Shown here piece after piece: positions 33,821-42,720 of a DNA stretch of 64,000 bases; the first letter of the stretch is position 1; each line of letters begins with the position of its first letter. The position numbers and the translations under genes are program-made. The notes under the pieces were generated by a model. That model ran no database searches. It was not told the origin of the DNA and saw nothing but the letters and a program-made list of their open reading frames with translations. Source of the DNA: Acrocarpospora catenulata (GTDB taxonomy: Bacteria > Actinomycetota > Actinomycetes > Streptosporangiales > Streptosporangiaceae); the NCBI RefSeq assembly GCF_018476525.1, contig NZ_JAHCST010000004.1, positions 124,001 through 188,000 on the forward strand. The letters are read 5' to 3'.

Positions 33821-34894
33821 TCACACCCGGGAGCGAAGTCCGTACATGAGCTCCTGCCAGCGCGCCGCCACCGCGGGCCCCGCGTGCGCGGCCGCGGTCT
33901 CCAGGGCGCCGGACGCCAGCGTCCTGCGCCGCCGCTCATCGTCCACCAGAGCGAGCAGAGCGCCCGCGTACGCCTCCGTCTCGCCCTCCCCCTGCTGGAC
34001 CAGCACGCTGTCCCTTCCGGGCCGTACGAAGTCACTCAGGCCGCGCGGGCCGTCGAAGCCGACCACGGGCACGCCGCAGCCGAGCGCCTCCACCACGGTC
34101 ATGCCGAGCACCTCGTCCCTGGACGGCACGGCCACGATGGACGCCTTGGCGAACTCGCCAGGCAGGTCCGGCGTGGTGCCCATGAAGTAGACGTGGTTGT
34201 GCAGGCTCAACTCGGCCACCAGGGCGCGCAGCCGCTTCTCCTCCGAGCCGGAGCCGTACAGCCGCAGCCGCCAGTCGGGGCGCTTGTCGGCCACCACGGC
34301 GAAGGCCCTGATCAGCCGGTCGAACGCCTTGGGGGCCACCCAGCGCCCGCCCGCGCTGATGATGCGGTTGTCCATCCTGGACCGCGGCCAGGGGCCGGCC
34401 GGGAGCGCGTCGGGGATGGTGTGCACCGAGAGATCGTCGTCCAGCAGGCGGGACCACTCCTCGCGGCCGTTCTCGGTGTTGGTGACCACCGCGTCCAGGC
34501 GCGGATAGTACCTTCGGACCGGTCCAGGTATGGCGGGTCTGGTCCACTCGCGGGCGATCCGGACCACCTCGCGCGGCGCGTACCTGGCGGACTGCACGCT
34601 GAGCCCCGGGCGGGCGGTGACCAGCACGTCGGCCCTGAGCGCGCGCAGCGCCCGCCAGAGGGCCACCTCGGTGCGGACCTGGCCGCGCGGCAGCAGGTGG
34701 CGGCCGGGGCGGGCGTCCACCAGGTAACGCAGCCGGACACGGCCGTCGACCGGGAAGAACGGGGTGTCCCTGGTGCGCTTGACGCTGATGATCTCTACGT
34801 CCTGCCGCTCGGCGAGCGCGGCGGCCAGGTTGAGGGTCGCCCTGACGTCACCGCGCATACCGTACGCGGAGGGCATCAGGAAGGTGACCTTCAC
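33821..34894 (-). CDS. GT4-family glycosyltransferase
   Basis: 357 aa GT-B fold enzyme. N-terminal VTFLMPSAYGMRGDVRATLNLA is the acceptor-domain glycine-rich strand. The C-terminal donor domain has a GRWVAPKAFDRLIRAF, LRLYGSGSEEKRLRAL, FMGTTPDLPGEFAKA series and the EX7E-type motif in PSRDEVLGMTVVEALGCGVPVVGFD. Likely cell-envelope polysaccharide or teichoic-acid-type glycan synthesis in the cytoplasm. GTG 34894 overlaps the stop of the upstream hypothetical gene by 4 nt, so the two are co-translated. Confidence 0.88.
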   Translation of the reverse strand: MKVTFLMPSAYGMRGDVRATLNLAAALAERQDVEIISVKRTRDTPFFPVDGRVRLRYLVDARPGRHLLPRGQVRTEVALWRALRALRADVLVTARPGLSVQSARYAPREVVRIAREWTRPAIPGPVRRYYPRLDAVVTNTENGREEWSRLLDDDLSVHTIPDALPAGPWPRSRMDNRIISAGGRWVAPKAFDRLIRAFAVVADKRPDWRLRLYGSGSEEKRLRALVAELSLHNHVYFMGTTPDLPGEFAKASIVAVPSRDEVLGMTVVEALGCGVPVVGFDGPRGLSDFVRPGRDSVLVQQGEGETEAYAGALLALVDDERRRRTLASGALETAAAHAGPAVAARWQELMYGLRSRV

Positions 34895-35679
34895 GCGCCG
34901 ACCTCGAGCTGGAGCTGGTCGTTGGCGGTGTAGCTGGGTTTGATCGGCACGCCGTCCACCCGGGTGGCCGGGTAGTGCACCCGGCGGCGTTTGCCCTCCA
35001 CGTCGTCCAGGCTGGCGCCGAGCGGCAGCGGGCGGTCCAGGCCGTCCACCTCCAGGGAGGGCTCCCAGACCCCGGCCGCGTCCGGGGTGGCGGCCAGCAC
35101 GTCGACCAGGGAGAGCGCGGCGTGGAACCGCACGCCCTGGACGGTGGCCAGGACCGTCACGGTGGTGTCGCTGTGCCGGAGGGCCAGCCGGGCGGGGTGG
35201 TGCCGGTCGTCGTCGTCGAGGCCGGTGTAGGCGAGCAGGCCGGTCACCTCGAACCGGCCCTCGCGGAACCAGACCGCGCGCACGTCGGCGACCGGGCCCG
35301 CTTCGCTGATCTTGATGGCCAGGAAGCCGTTGAGGGTGCGGTAGGCGCGGTAGGCCATGGTGCGGCGGCCCAGCGCGTACGCGTCGAGGCGGTCCAGGGA
35401 GAAGCCGGGGTCCACGCTGCGCATGCGGGTGCGCGGGCCGTTCTCCTGCAGGTAGGCGTCCCACCGGCCGGGCACCAGGGAAAGCGGCGCCAGCGAGACC
35501 GCCACGCTGGCCTCACGGGCGCGGCGGCCGGGGGTGCCGAGCATGACCCGGCGTTCCACTCCGCTGCCGCGATGCCGGAGCACCAGCTGGGTGCCCGCGG
35601 CGAGGGGCTCATCGATCGCCATCCGCAGGGAGAGCACGTCGGCCAGCGTCACTTCGGCGTCGGTGACGACCACACCCAC
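34891..35679 (-). CDS. Hypothetical protein coupled to GT4 glycosyltransferase
   Basis: 262 aa, predicted mainly beta-strand (VTLADVLSLRMAIDEPLAAGTQLVLRHRG, DRHHPARLALRHSDTTVTVLATV). No signal peptide or membrane helix. It resembles the beta-sandwich accessory domains attached to wall-polymer glycosyltransferases (inference from pattern only). GTG 35679 has GGAGGGGG about eight bases upstream. The 4-nt overlap with the GT4 gene implies a joint role in a surface glycan. Confidence 0.68.
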   Translation of the reverse strand: MGVVVTDAEVTLADVLSLRMAIDEPLAAGTQLVLRHRGSGVERRVMLGTPGRRAREASVAVSLAPLSLVPGRWDAYLQENGPRTRMRSVDPGFSLDRLDAYALGRRTMAYRAYRTLNGFLAIKISEAGPVADVRAVWFREGRFEVTGLLAYTGLDDDDRHHPARLALRHSDTTVTVLATVQGVRFHAALSLVDVLAATPDAAGVWEPSLEVDGLDRPLPLGASLDDVEGKRRRVHYPATRVDGVPIKPSYTANDQLQLEVGA

Positions 35680-35816
35680 CGTCCAGCCCCCTCCCCGTTG
35701 ATTGAGCCAACGTTGAGGTTACCGTGATTTTCCCGTTATGTGGAGAAAGAAGAGCGTGGGAATTACCCGCACACAACTCTCTGACCTGGCCCCCTACAGC
35801 CAGTGTTCCCACATGG

Positions 35817-37916
35817 TCAGCCTTTTACCGACTTGATCAATAGCTGGGCCACGTCGACCACTTCCACCGATTCCTTGGCCGCCCCGGCGTTCTTCTTCTC
35901 GTTGATCGCATCGCCCAGCATCACCAGACAGAACGGGCAAGCCGTGGAAACGGTGTCCGGATCGGTGGTCAGCGCCTCCTCCACCCGCTCGGTGTTGATG
36001 CGCTTGCCGATGCGCTCCTCCATCCACATCCGGGCACCGCCCGCGCCGCAGCAGAAGCCACGGTCCTTGCACCGGTGCATCTCCTGCGCCTGGATGCCGG
36101 GCACCTTGGCCATGATGTCGCGAGGCTGGGCGTAGACCTTGTTGTGACGGCCGAGGAAGCACGGGTCGTGGTAGGTGATCTTCTCCTCGATCGGGGTGAC
36201 CGGCACCAGCCGCCCGGTGTCCACCAGATGGGACAGCAGCTGGGTGTGGTGCACCACCTCGTAGGTGCCGCCCAGCTGCGGGTACTCGTTGGCCAGGGTG
36301 TTGAAGCAGTGCGGGCAGGTGGCCACGATCTTCTTGACCCCGGCCTCGTTGAGGGTCTCGATGTTCTGCTGGGCCAGCATGTTGAACAGGAACTCCATGC
36401 CCAGCCGGCGGGCCGGGTCACCCGTGCAGGCCTCCATCGGGCCGAGCACCGCGAACTTGACCCCGGCGATGTGCAGCAGCTCGGCCACCGCCTTGGTGGT
36501 GCGCTTGGCCCGGTCCTCCAGCGCGCCGGCGCAGCCGACCCAGAACAGGTACTCGGCGTCGGCGGGCATCTTGTCCTCCACGACCTCGACCTCGAAGTCG
36601 AGCTCGGCGATCCAGTCGGCGCGCTTCATCTCCGACATGCCCCACGGGTTGCCCTTGTTCTCCAGGTTCTTCAGCATCACCCCCGCCTCCGACGGGAACG
36701 ACGACTCGATCATCACCTGGTAGCGGCGCATGTCCAGGATGTGGTCGATGTGCTCGATGTCCACCGGGCACTGCTCGACACAGGCGCCGCAGTTCGTACA
36801 CGACCACAGCACGTCCGGGTGGATCACCCCGTCCTCGCCCACCAGCGGCTTGTCCAGCAGGGCCAGCACGTCCTCGCCCTGCTTGGCCCGCTCCTCCTGA
36901 CCCATCAGCAGATACGGCGCGATCGCGAAAGCGTGGTCACGCTGGTCCAGGATGAGCATCTTCGGCGACAGCGGCTTGTCGGTGTTCCAGGCCGGGCACT
37001 GGGACTGGCAACGCCCGCACTCGGTGCAGGTGTAGAAGTCCAGGAAGCCCTTCCAGGTGGTGTCGGCGATCGTGCCCCGGCCGAACACGTCGACCTCGGG
37101 GTCGGCCTCCTCGAAGTCCAGCAGCTTGCCGCCGCTGCGCATCGGCTGGGCGGGGCCGTTGCCGTCGGGGCGGCGGGAGAACAGCACGTTGAGCGGCGCG
37201 GTGAAGATGTGCAGGTGCTTGGAGTGCACGACGATGATCAGGAAGACCAGCATGACGCCGATGTGCAGCAGCAGCCCGATCTCCTCCAGCACCATGCTGG
37301 TGGGCAGGATCTGGGCCACCGCGTCGGAGACGAAGGCGCCGGAGGCGTAGGGGGAGTTGCCGGTGTTGACCGCGGCGCCGCGGAACAGGAACATCGTCCA
37401 GATCACGTTGAAGATCATGAACAGGATCAGCCAGGCGCCGCCCAGGTGGGATCCGGAGAACCGGGACCGCCGGCCGAGCTTCGCGGGAGCGTTCTTGATC
37501 CGGATGACCGCGAAGGCGATCAGGCCGATCAGGGCGGCCAGCGCGATGAAGTCCTGGAGGAAGCCGAGGACCGGCCAGGTGCCGATCAGCGGGATGTGGA
37601 AGTTCGGCCGCCCGGTCACCATGCCCTGGATGAGCGCGCCGTACGCCTCGATGTAGACGGTCAGCAGGATGATGAACGCCCACATGACGAAGAAGTGCGC
37701 CACCCCCGAGGGCGTCCACTTGAGCAGCTTCTTCTGCCCGAACACCTCACTCAGCTGGGCCTTGATCTCCGGCACCAGGTTCTGGCGCAGGTAGGCGACA
37801 CGTTCGGGCGCGGGCTGGCCGACGGTGGCCAGCCGGTACAGGAACAGCACCCGCCGGGCCGCCACGGCAACCGTCACGACCGTCATGACCAGCCCGATTA
37901 TCGCTACCCAGAGCAC
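35817..37916 (-). CDS. etfD: EtfD-like membrane Fe-S oxidoreductase
   Basis: 699 aa. The N-terminal half has about five to six transmembrane helices (to ~250) of the NarI/HdrE-like cytochrome type. Two 4Fe-4S ferredoxin motifs follow (CTECGRCQSQCP and CTNCGACVEQCP), then two CCG domains (GCAGALE, CPHCFNTL, HDPCFLGRHNK, CCGAGGARMW) as in HdrD/GlpC. This matches the actinobacterial protein called EtfD in mycobacteria, which passes electrons from electron-transfer flavoprotein in fatty-acid oxidation to menaquinone. GTG 37916 has AAGGAGG five bases upstream, a very strong SD. No etfAB genes adjoin it. The symbol is by homology in architecture. Confidence 0.85.
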   Translation of the reverse strand: MLWVAIIGLVMTVVTVAVAARRVLFLYRLATVGQPAPERVAYLRQNLVPEIKAQLSEVFGQKKLLKWTPSGVAHFFVMWAFIILLTVYIEAYGALIQGMVTGRPNFHIPLIGTWPVLGFLQDFIALAALIGLIAFAVIRIKNAPAKLGRRSRFSGSHLGGAWLILFMIFNVIWTMFLFRGAAVNTGNSPYASGAFVSDAVAQILPTSMVLEEIGLLLHIGVMLVFLIIVVHSKHLHIFTAPLNVLFSRRPDGNGPAQPMRSGGKLLDFEEADPEVDVFGRGTIADTTWKGFLDFYTCTECGRCQSQCPAWNTDKPLSPKMLILDQRDHAFAIAPYLLMGQEERAKQGEDVLALLDKPLVGEDGVIHPDVLWSCTNCGACVEQCPVDIEHIDHILDMRRYQVMIESSFPSEAGVMLKNLENKGNPWGMSEMKRADWIAELDFEVEVVEDKMPADAEYLFWVGCAGALEDRAKRTTKAVAELLHIAGVKFAVLGPMEACTGDPARRLGMEFLFNMLAQQNIETLNEAGVKKIVATCPHCFNTLANEYPQLGGTYEVVHHTQLLSHLVDTGRLVPVTPIEEKITYHDPCFLGRHNKVYAQPRDIMAKVPGIQAQEMHRCKDRGFCCGAGGARMWMEERIGKRINTERVEEALTTDPDTVSTACPFCLVMLGDAINEKKNAGAAKESVEVVDVAQLLIKSVKG

Positions 37917-37988
37917 AGGTCCTCCTTGTCCGGCACAACACACCCACGTTATCCCAGACCATAGAACAAAGCTCTGTACCGCCCTCGC

Positions 37989-38564
37989 TCAGGGGTCCAG
38001 GTAGCGCTGGATGGTCGGCGCGAGCAGCGCGACCAGCTCCTCCGGGTCCGCCGAGGCGACCGGCTCCAGCTTGATGATGTAGCGGGCCATCACGATCCCG
38101 AACAGCTGGGCGAAGGCCGCCTCCATCCGGATCAGCGGAACCCCCAGCGCCTCCCCCACCCGGCCAAGCAAGGCCCCCGTCAGGAACTCGCGGACCATGG
38201 CCGCGGTCGGTTCGTGGGACATCGCGGTCCGGATCAGCCCGATCACCGTCTCCCTGGCCTGCGGGTCGGCGGTGAACGCCAGCACGAACCGGATCAGCCG
38301 CTCCCCCGCGGCTTCCCGCGGCCCGCTGACGATCAGCGGCACGGCCACCGCCGGGTCTATGGGCAGCCGCATGGCCGCCACGAAGACGCCCTGCTTGGTG
38401 TCGAAGTAGTGGTGGACCAGGGCGGGATCGACCCCCGCCTCGCGGGCGATGCCCCGGATGGTGGCCTTGTCGAAGCCCTTCTCCGCGAAGACCGCCCGCG
38501 CCGCGACCAGGATCTCGCCACGGGTGTCGGTGGAACCTGGGCGGCGGCCGGTGCGACGGCTCAC
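37989..38564 (-). CDS. TetR/AcrR-family transcriptional regulator
   Basis: 191 aa. TetR_N HTH at ~15-60 (ILVAARAVFAEKGFDKATIRGIAREAGVDPALVHHYFDTKQGVF). The C-terminal helical ligand domain ends in a short YLDP tail. GTG 38564 overlaps the methyltransferase stop by 4 nt, so it is the second gene of a two-gene operon. The frame is open far upstream, but that part is antisense to the methyltransferase. Ligand and targets unknown. Confidence 0.9.
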   Translation of the reverse strand: MSRRTGRRPGSTDTRGEILVAARAVFAEKGFDKATIRGIAREAGVDPALVHHYFDTKQGVFVAAMRLPIDPAVAVPLIVSGPREAAGERLIRFVLAFTADPQARETVIGLIRTAMSHEPTAAMVREFLTGALLGRVGEALGVPLIRMEAAFAQLFGIVMARYIIKLEPVASADPEELVALLAPTIQRYLDP

Positions 38565-39418
38565 CGGCCCTCCCCCTCGGTCAGCCCGACGGCGAGTTGT
38601 TTGAGCTCCTTGAGATCGTCCGGCTCGGCCACCGCGACGGGCGGGTCGGTCGGCTCCGGCGTCAGCGGCTTGCGGCCGACCGCGAGGTAGACCCGCATCG
38701 GGATGGTCAGGTCGCCGTCCGGGAAGACCCGGAGCAGCTCGCCGCGCTCCCGGTCGATCAACCGGTCCGCGTGCGCCAGGTTCAGCGCCGCCACGTACGA
38801 ATGGGAGCGCAGGTCGGTCAGGAAGTCCTCCAGCTGAATCCGGCGGATCCAGTGCACCCAGCGCTCGGCCACCGGCAGGCCGGCCGCGGCCATGGCGGCC
38901 CCGATCGGGGGCATGCTCCAGCCGGGCAGGGCGGGACCGGTGTAGCCGGGGCAGTCGGCCAGCCGGACCTGGCAGGCGGCCAGCCAGTCGGCCTTGCCGG
39001 CGTCCACCGTGTTCCACCAGCCGGCGATGGCCCCGCCGGGGCGGACCACCCGGATCGCCTCGGCGATGGAGACCGTGCGGTCCAGCCAGTGCCAGGACTG
39101 GGCGTAGGTGACCAGGTCGGCCAGGTCGTCGCGGAGCGGCAGCGCGTTGCCGTCGGCCAGCAGCGCGGCGCCCTCGCTGCGGGAGCGCAGGTAGGCCAGC
39201 ATGCGACCGGCCCGGTCCACGGCCACCACCCGGACGCCCCGGTCCAGCAGGCCGCGGGTGGAGATGCCGGTGCCGGCGCCCACGTCCACCGCGAGCGCGC
39301 CCTCGAAGCGCACCCCCGACAGCTCGCCCAGCGCGGCATACAGGGCAGGCGGGTACTCCGGGCGCGCGGCGTCGTAGGCCTCGGCCACCCGGTCGACGTC
39401 GAAGACGAGGTGGCTCAT
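38561..39418 (-). CDS. Class I SAM-dependent methyltransferase
   Basis: 285 aa. Rossmann motif I VDVGAGTGISTRGLLDRG at ~44, motif II VVAVDRAGRM, and a post-I DGNALPLRDDLADLVTYAQSWHWLD segment typical of the Methyltransf_11 group. Substrate unknown. Upstream DNA (39419-39490) is a patchwork of short repeats around TCTGCGGGTTCT and CTCATCTGGCGG. Followed by the overlapping TetR gene. Confidence 0.85.
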   Translation of the reverse strand: MSHLVFDVDRVAEAYDAARPEYPPALYAALGELSGVRFEGALAVDVGAGTGISTRGLLDRGVRVVAVDRAGRMLAYLRSRSEGAALLADGNALPLRDDLADLVTYAQSWHWLDRTVSIAEAIRVVRPGGAIAGWWNTVDAGKADWLAACQVRLADCPGYTGPALPGWSMPPIGAAMAAAGLPVAERWVHWIRRIQLEDFLTDLRSHSYVAALNLAHADRLIDRERGELLRVFPDGDLTIPMRVYLAVGRKPLTPEPTDPPVAVAEPDDLKELKQLAVGLTEGEGR

Positions 39419-39488
39419 CTGCGGGTTCTGTGGATTCTGCGGGTTCTCATCTGTGTGTTCTCATTCGGCGGCCCTCACTTGGCGGCGC

Positions 39489-40364
39489 TCATCTGGCGGC
39501 CGAGGAGGCGGCGAAGTGGAGCCGGGCGAAGGCCAGCGCCTCAGCGAGATCGTCGATCCGCTCGGCGCGGCCGACCGCCTTCCTCGTGTTGATCTCCAGC
39601 ACGATGAGGCCACCATAACCCGCGGTGGCCAGGCGCTCCAGCATCTGCGCGCACGGCTGGGTGCCCCTGCCGGGGACCAGGTGCTCGTCCTTGTTGGTGC
39701 CGGTGCCGTCGGCCAGGTGCAGGTGGGCCAGCCGGTCGCCCAGCTTGGCGGCCATCTCCATGGCGTCGGAACCGGACACGGCGGTGTGCGACAGGTCCAG
39801 GGTGACCTCGGGGAAGTCGTGGTTGACCGGGTTCCAGTCCGGCGCGTACGGCACCACCTCGCCGCCCCGGGCGCGCAGCGGGAACATGTTCTCCACCGCG
39901 AACACCACGTCGCTCTCCTCCCGCATCCTGGCCAGGCCGACCTCGAAGTCCCTGGCGTAGTCGCGCTGCCAGCGGAACGGCGGGTGCACCACCACGGTCC
40001 GCGCGCCCAGCCGCTGGGCGGCCTTCCTGGCCCGTTCCAGCTTGGCCCACGGGTCGCGCCCCCAGACCCGCTGGGTGACCAGCAGGCAGGGCGCGTGGAT
40101 GGCCAGCACCGGCAGTTGGTAGTGGTCGCGGAGTCGCTCCAGAACGTCGATGTCCTGGCTGACCGGGTCCTGACCGACCATGATCTCGACTCCGTCGTAC
40201 CCGAGACGGGACGCGAGCTCGAAGGCGTCGGGCGTGCGTTCGGGGTAGACCGAGGCGGTGGACAAGGCGATCTTGGCATCCGGGACCCGCACGGTCGCCG
40301 GCTCTTCCCTACCGATATAGGTTCGCTCACCGGACGCCGCGCGCTCATTGGCTCGCTCGCTCAC
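39489..40364 (-). CDS. Sugar phosphate isomerase/epimerase (AP endonuclease 2-like TIM barrel)
   Basis: 291 aa. TIM-barrel segments: [101 protein letters not shown]. The Glu, Asp, His and Glu metal ligands are all in place. Proteins of this family isomerise ketoses or act as endonuclease-IV relatives; the exact substrate is open. GTG 40364 gives a Ser/Arg-rich 25-residue lead; a later GTG at ~40294 would start just before the barrel. Divergent from the methyltransferase at 40434. Confidence 0.83.
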   Translation of the reverse strand: MSERANERAASGERTYIGREEPATVRVPDAKIALSTASVYPERTPDAFELASRLGYDGVEIMVGQDPVSQDIDVLERLRDHYQLPVLAIHAPCLLVTQRVWGRDPWAKLERARKAAQRLGARTVVVHPPFRWQRDYARDFEVGLARMREESDVVFAVENMFPLRARGGEVVPYAPDWNPVNHDFPEVTLDLSHTAVSGSDAMEMAAKLGDRLAHLHLADGTGTNKDEHLVPGRGTQPCAQMLERLATAGYGGLIVLEINTRKAVGRAERIDDLAEALAFARLHFAASSAAR

Positions 40365-40433
40365 AGTCCCAGACTAAGCGGGGGTCGGCCGAAGCGGGCC
40401 GTCGGCACGAGGTACACGACATATCGTGGCGCC

Positions 40434-41132
40434 ATGCCGCGCATTCCGCAGGGGGCCATCCCCAGCCCGAACATCTGGCACCACCCGCAGGTCTACGAGC
40501 TGGAGAACCGGGCCATCGATCCCGACAAGGCCGTGGAGAAGGCCATCCGCGAGGTACGCCCCTGGGACGGCGGCACCGTGCTGGACATCGGCTGCGGCAC
40601 CGGCTACCACCTGCCGGAGTACGCGGCGAGCGCGACCCGGGTGATCGGTGTGGAGCCCCATCCCGAACTGGTCGAGCTGGCCGTCCGGCGCTGCCGTCCG
40701 CTGGCCAACGTCCAGGTGTGCACGGCCACCGCGCAGGCGCTGCCGGTGCCGGACGCGAGTGTGGACGTGGCGGTGGCCCGGTGGGCGTACTTCTTCGGTC
40801 CCGGGTGCGAGCCGGGGCTGCGTGAGCTGTCCCGGGTGCTGCGGCGGGGCGGGGCCGCCTTCGTGGTGGACGTGGACGCCGCCAAGGGGGCCTTCGGGGC
40901 GTGGTTCCTGGCCAGCGTGCCGAGTTACTCCGTACCGGCCGTGGAGGACTTCTGGTCGCGGCGGGGGTGGCAGCGGCGGGAGCTGGACCTGCGTATGGCG
41001 TTCAGCTCGCGGGCGGATCTGGAGGCGGTGCTGCGGATCGAGTTCACGCCGCGGGTGGCGGCGCGGGCCATCAGGGAGACTGCCGGGCTGGAGATCGCGT
41101 ATCCGGCCGTGTTGCGGTGGCGGCGGTACTGA
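40434..41132 (+). CDS. Class I SAM-dependent methyltransferase
   Basis: 232 aa from ATG 40434. Motif I VLDIGCGTGYHLPEY at ~45, motif II VIGVEPHPELVELA, then ATAQALPVPDASVDVAVARWAYFFGPG and a VLRRGGAAFVVDVD strand. Conserved N-terminus (MPRIPQGAIPSPNIWHHPQVYE) is characteristic of an actinobacterial group of unknown substrate. No SD precedes the ATG, hinting at a leaderless transcript. It ends 31 bp before radA on the same strand and may be co-transcribed. Confidence 0.85.
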   Translation: MPRIPQGAIPSPNIWHHPQVYELENRAIDPDKAVEKAIREVRPWDGGTVLDIGCGTGYHLPEYAASATRVIGVEPHPELVELAVRRCRPLANVQVCTATAQALPVPDASVDVAVARWAYFFGPGCEPGLRELSRVLRRGGAAFVVDVDAAKGAFGAWFLASVPSYSVPAVEDFWSRRGWQRRELDLRMAFSSRADLEAVLRIEFTPRVAARAIRETAGLEIAYPAVLRWRRY

Positions 41133-41163
41133 GAATGTCGGGGGCGGCCGGTAGCCTCCCGGC

Positions 41164-42597
41164 GTGAGCAAAGCTGCGAAGCCGTCGTACCGGTGCGGCG
41201 AGTGCGGGTGGGTCACCGTCAAGTGGGTGGGCCGGTGCGGCGAGTGCCAGGCCTGGGGCACCGTCGAGGAGTCCGGCACCCGGCAGGGCGTGACCGTGGT
41301 CAAGGGAGGCGCGGTCACCGCGCCCGCCGTGCCGATCGGGCAGGTCAAGGCCGAGACGGCGCATGCCCGGCCGACCGGCGTGGGCGAGCTGGACCGGGTG
41401 CTCGGCGGCGGCCTGGTGCCCGGCGCGGTGGTGCTGCTGGCCGGCGAGCCGGGCATCGGCAAGTCGACGCTGCTGCTGGAGGCGGCCGCCAAGACCGCGC
41501 GGCACGAGACGGTGCTGTACGTGACGGGAGAGGAGTCGGCGGCCCAGGTCCGGCTGCGGGCCGACCGCATCGGGGCGGTGCAGGACCGGTTGTACCTGGC
41601 GGCGGAGACCGATCTCGGGGCGCTGGTCACCCATGTGGAGAAGGTGCAGCCGCGGCTGCTGATCGTGGACTCGGTGCAGACCATCGGGTCGGCCGAGGCG
41701 ACCGGGGTGCCCGGCGGGGTCACCCAGGTCCGGGAGGTGGCCGGGAACCTGACCCGGCTGGCCAAGGAGCGCGGCATGGCCACCGTGCTGGTCGGCCACG
41801 TCACCAAGGACGGCTCCATCGCCGGGCCCCGGGTGCTGGAGCACCTGGTGGACGTGGTGCTGCACTTCGAGGGCGACCGGAACTCGCGGCTGCGCATGGT
41901 CCGGGCGATCAAGAACAGGTTCGGGCCGATCGAGGAGGTCGGCTGCTTCGACCTGCACGAGCGGGGCATCACCGGGATCACCGACCCGAGCGGGTTGTTC
42001 GTGTCCCGGCATCCAGAGCCGGTGCCCGGCACCTGTGTGACCGTCACCATCGAGGGCACCCGGCCGATCCCGGCCGAGTTGCAGGCCCTGGTCGGCCCGA
42101 CCGAGGCGCCGCAGCCCCGGCGGACCTCCTCCGGCCTGGACTCCTACCGGGTGGCCATGGTGCTGGCCGTGCTGGAACGGCGGCTGAACGCCAAGATCGG
42201 CAAATGCGACGTGTTCACCGCGACCGTGGGCGGCATCCGGCTCACCGACCCTGCGGTGGACCTGGCGCTGATGCTCTCGGTGGTCAGCGCGGCCGGGGAC
42301 AAGCCGCTGCCGCACGGGCTGGTCGCGCTCGGCGAGGTCGGCCTGGCCGGGGAGTTAAGGCCGGTCAGGGACGTGCGACGGCGGCTGGCCGAGGCGGCGC
42401 GGCTGGGCTTCACCCGGGCGCTGGTGCCCGCCGGCTCGCTGGCCGGGGAGACGTTGCGGCTGGACCCGCCGCCAGGCCGGAGCGACGCGGTGGCGGTCCG
42501 CGACCGGGGCGGCGTGCGGACCACGCCGAACTTCTCGCCCGGTTTCGACGTTACCGAGGCGGAGAACGTTTGGGATGCCTTGACGCACATCCGGTGA
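41164..42597 (+). CDS. radA: DNA repair protein RadA (Sms)
   Basis: 477 aa. N-terminal C4 zinc finger (CGECGW and CGECQAW), RecA-like core with Walker A GEPGIGKSTLL and Walker B LLIVDSVQT, the diagnostic KNRFG motif (AIKNRFGPIEEVG), and a C-terminal Lon-protease-like domain (LMLSVVSAAGDKPL, LGEVGLAGELRPV). RadA is a branch-migration helicase in recombinational repair. GTG 41164. In actinobacteria radA is usually followed directly by disA; here an IS605-type element begins 17 bp after the radA stop. Confidence 0.96.
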   Translation: MSKAAKPSYRCGECGWVTVKWVGRCGECQAWGTVEESGTRQGVTVVKGGAVTAPAVPIGQVKAETAHARPTGVGELDRVLGGGLVPGAVVLLAGEPGIGKSTLLLEAAAKTARHETVLYVTGEESAAQVRLRADRIGAVQDRLYLAAETDLGALVTHVEKVQPRLLIVDSVQTIGSAEATGVPGGVTQVREVAGNLTRLAKERGMATVLVGHVTKDGSIAGPRVLEHLVDVVLHFEGDRNSRLRMVRAIKNRFGPIEEVGCFDLHERGITGITDPSGLFVSRHPEPVPGTCVTVTIEGTRPIPAELQALVGPTEAPQPRRTSSGLDSYRVAMVLAVLERRLNAKIGKCDVFTATVGGIRLTDPAVDLALMLSVVSAAGDKPLPHGLVALGEVGLAGELRPVRDVRRRLAEAARLGFTRALVPAGSLAGETLRLDPPPGRSDAVAVRDRGGVRTTPNFSPGFDVTEAENVWDALTHIR

Positions 42598-42720
42598 GCA
42601 ACCGGTTACGCCGTTGACCCGCTCCCCGCCCTGAAAACGGGGATTCCCGTGCCGTTTACGCGGCAGCTCGCGGCGCGCCGCGAGCTATGGAACGGGGTGC
42701 TTGACGCTTCACCGACCCGG
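42598..42720 (-). ncRNA. Predicted TnpB omega RNA (right-end scaffold plus guide)
   Basis: TnpB guide RNAs derive from the 3' part of tnpB and the right end, with the guide from flanking DNA. Here the scaffold would include the tnpB 3' end and hairpin 42624-42644, ending at TCAA. The guide would then begin CGGCGTAACCGGTTGC, copied from the DNA downstream of radA. Inferred from family knowledge; RNA boundaries are not visible. Confidence 0.4.

Noticed and set aside
39419-39488. Short repeats before the methyltransferase as an operator array
   Set aside because: The TCTGCGGGTTCT and CTCATCTGGCGG copies are irregular in spacing and look like slippage products.
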